Both the position numbers and the translations under genes were made by a program. From Arthrobacter sp. SLBN-83 (lineage in GTDB: Bacteria > Actinomycetota > Actinomycetes > Actinomycetales > Micrococcaceae), in assembly GCF_006715285.1 (NCBI RefSeq), contig NZ_VFMX01000001.1:124001-188000 (forward strand): a DNA stretch of 64,000 bases. The letters are read 5' to 3'. A model generated the notes under the pieces. That model was not told the origin of the DNA and made no database searches. It worked only from the letters and a program-made list of their open reading frames with translations. Shown piece after piece: positions 62,378 through 64,000 of this stretch (position 1 is the stretch's first letter; every line of letters starts with the position of its first letter).

Positions 62378-63974
62378 GCCCGCCGCAACCGGGCGGCTGA
62401 GCTTTGTCACCCTCCAGCAGTTCCTTGACCAGCTGCCGCCGTTGCTGAAGATGCTCCACGACGGCGACAGCGGCGGCCAGTTGCTGCGGTGGGTGGAGCC
62501 CAGCGAGCTGGAGGACCCCACACCTTATCTGCCCGAGGGTGAGTTCCTGCTCACGGCCGGCCTGCCCTTCCTTGGCGAGGGGGGGTCACCTGCCAAGGTG
62601 GATGCCTATGTCCGGCGGCTGGTTGGGGCGAAGGTGGCCGCCCTCGGCTTCGGGATCAGGCCCTACTTCGACGCAGTCCCGGACGTGGTGGTGGATGCCT
62701 GCCGCAGGCACAACCTCACCTTGTTCGAGGTGCCGGAGTCGCTGCCGTTCGCTGCTATCGGGCTCGAGTTCTCGCAGCTCCTGGAGACTGACAACGCCAG
62801 GGTTTTCCGGCAGCTGGCAGAGACCAACCGTCAGCTCATGCGCGCCGTCCTCTCCCCCAAACCCGAGCACGAACTGCTGGCGGCATTGGTCCAGCGCGTA
62901 CCCGTGTGGGCGGTCATGGTGGGAGCGGACGGCAGGGTGCGGGCCCGCGGCACCAACGCCGGCGGCAGCACCGCCGTCGAACTTTCCCTGTTGGAGCCGA
63001 TGCTGGAACGGCTGCTGTCCGGCCGAGGCCCCCGGGTGGAAATGGACGGCTTCGACCAGCCGGGCTCGGCGCTGGTGGTGGGGCACCCGCTGCGCAGCAC
63101 CAGGGATGCCAACTTGGGCGCCCTCATCCTTGGTTCCGACGTTCCGCTCACGCCCGCGCAGAACAACGTGGTCCAGTCCGTCGTCGGGCTGCTTGAGCTG
63201 CTGGTAAGGCAGCGCACCAGCGGGTCGCTGGCTCCCAGCCAGCTGGCCACCGCCGTCCTGCTGCACCCCGAAAGCCTCGTCACGGGCGGCACCAAACACC
63301 TGAACGGGCTCAAGGACCTGCTGGCGCAAAGCTTGTCCTCCACGCGCTCCGCGCCCATGCGCGTGGTGCAGGGCATCAAGGTGGAGGCGCCCGACTGGCC
63401 GGCCGGCGACAGTCCCGTGCGGGAACTCCTGCAGTGGCGGCGGATGTTCGATTCCAAGCTGGTGGAGATTACGGACTACGGGTTCGCCGCAGTGACCCGG
63501 CTCAAGGTTGACGATGCCCTGCTTGCGGACGTGGAGAAACTCGGATGGCGCCTGGTGATCGGTGAACCCACCGAGCTCACCGCCCTTCCGGCCGCCTACC
63601 AGCGTGCCACCTCGCTGCGCAGCCAGGTCCAGAGAAGCGGAAACAGCGTCCGCGCCGACGAGGTGTCCTGGTCTGTCACGGGACTGCTGGGCCGCGAGGC
63701 AGGCACCCTGCTGGCCGAAAGGCTGCTGCGGCCGGTCCTGGCGCTGGAACCGGACCGGCGCGATCCGCTGCTGGCCGTCCTCCGCGGGTGGCTCAGCGAA
63801 AACGGCAGCTGGGACGGCTCCGCGAAACTGCTGGGGCTGCACCGGAACAGCGTGCGGCGCCAGATCGGCGTCCTTGGCGACCTGCTGCAGATGGACCTGA
63901 ACCAGGCGCAAGTTCGGGCTGAGCTGTGGATTGCGCTGCAGTACGCGGACGGCTTGAACGCCGGCGCTGATTGA
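62367..63974 (+). CDS. PucR family transcriptional regulator
   Basis: A 535-residue activator-type regulator. The N-terminal PucR ligand-sensing domain covers about residues 15-140 (EGEFLLTAGLPFLGEG, GIRPYFDAVPDVVVDACRRHNL). A long middle region with a GAF-like or GGDEF-related fold follows. The C-terminal helix-turn-helix is WDGSAKLLGLHRNSVRRQIGVL at about 490-511. Members control purine, GABA or amino acid catabolism. The ATG overlaps alr by 11 bases. Its likely targets are alr and/or the divergent permease-oxidase operon. Confidence 0.88.
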   Translation: MPAEPAATGRLSFVTLQQFLDQLPPLLKMLHDGDSGGQLLRWVEPSELEDPTPYLPEGEFLLTAGLPFLGEGGSPAKVDAYVRRLVGAKVAALGFGIRPYFDAVPDVVVDACRRHNLTLFEVPESLPFAAIGLEFSQLLETDNARVFRQLAETNRQLMRAVLSPKPEHELLAALVQRVPVWAVMVGADGRVRARGTNAGGSTAVELSLLEPMLERLLSGRGPRVEMDGFDQPGSALVVGHPLRSTRDANLGALILGSDVPLTPAQNNVVQSVVGLLELLVRQRTSGSLAPSQLATAVLLHPESLVTGGTKHLNGLKDLLAQSLSSTRSAPMRVVQGIKVEAPDWPAGDSPVRELLQWRRMFDSKLVEITDYGFAAVTRLKVDDALLADVEKLGWRLVIGEPTELTALPAAYQRATSLRSQVQRSGNSVRADEVSWSVTGLLGREAGTLLAERLLRPVLALEPDRRDPLLAVLRGWLSENGSWDGSAKLLGLHRNSVRRQIGVLGDLLQMDLNQAQVRAELWIALQYADGLNAGAD

Positions 63975-64000
63975 CGGCCCAGGCTCAGCCGGCGGTATCG

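Overview
This is a high-GC actinobacterial chromosome segment, most like Arthrobacter/Pseudarthrobacter (Micrococcales). The evidence is a mycothiol-dependent amidase, an orphan mycosin-type protease, the enolase / FtsB-like / DUF501 / Ppx neighbourhood, DUF4307 next to greA, frequent GTG and TTG starts, and many genes that start directly downstream of a TANNNT -10 box with no Shine-Dalgarno sequence. I see about 59 protein genes and one tRNA. There is no insertion sequence, phage, CRISPR array, rRNA or replication origin. No gene-free stretch clearly exceeds 300 bases; the longest, 44148-44448, is described as a regulatory region.

Layout. 1-8.6 kb: mca (cut by the window edge), a DUF4307 protein, greA, a rhomboid protease, threonine dehydratase, an AI-2E-type transporter, and a divergent galactose set (aldose epimerase against galT-galK). 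8.7-15.1 kb: a Bax-inhibitor-like membrane protein and a complete branched-chain amino acid ABC importer (livJ-H-M-G-F) with a CRP/GlxR-like site upstream. 15.3-22.2 kb: an unusual tRNA-Leu(UAA), NDH-2, a mycosin-like protease, Ppx/GppA, DUF501, an FtsB/DivIC-like protein and enolase. 22.3-33.3 kb: nucleoside uptake and salvage (BMP lipoprotein, double ATPase, two permeases, cytidine deaminase, thymidine phosphorylase, two DedA proteins, adenosine deaminase, MazG). 33.5-38.0 kb: OhrR / Ohr / quinone-type reductase peroxide operon, an M20 amidohydrolase and mannose-1-phosphate guanylyltransferase. 38.3-42.8 kb: sdhCDAB, a striking 24-bp perfect inverted repeat, and an alpha/beta hydrolase. 42.8-46.7 kb: a sugar-binding lipoprotein divergent from a large glycosidase-like protein, with LacI-type palindromes between them. 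46.8-53.7 kb: a YihY-type membrane protein, a 2H phosphoesterase, trpS, exonuclease III, a small unknown membrane protein and an ABC-2 exporter. 53.8-57.2 kb: one-carbon genes folD-glyA and divergent purU. 57.3-64 kb: a gamma carbonic anhydrase, a flavin amine/amino-acid oxidase with an APC permease, alanine racemase and a PucR-type regulator.

How the genes work together. The window is mainly core metabolism: amino acid uptake and catabolism, nucleoside salvage, respiration (NDH-2 and succinate dehydrogenase), one-carbon metabolism and oxidative defence. The least explained parts are the orphan sugar-binding protein/glycosidase pair, the oxidase-permease-racemase-PucR block, the short-variable-arm tRNA-Leu and the 24-bp inverted repeat. 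I found no clear new multi-gene defence or biosynthetic system. Coordinates of starts were chosen by Shine-Dalgarno or -10 spacing and overlap with upstream stops; membrane-segment counts are estimates by eye.
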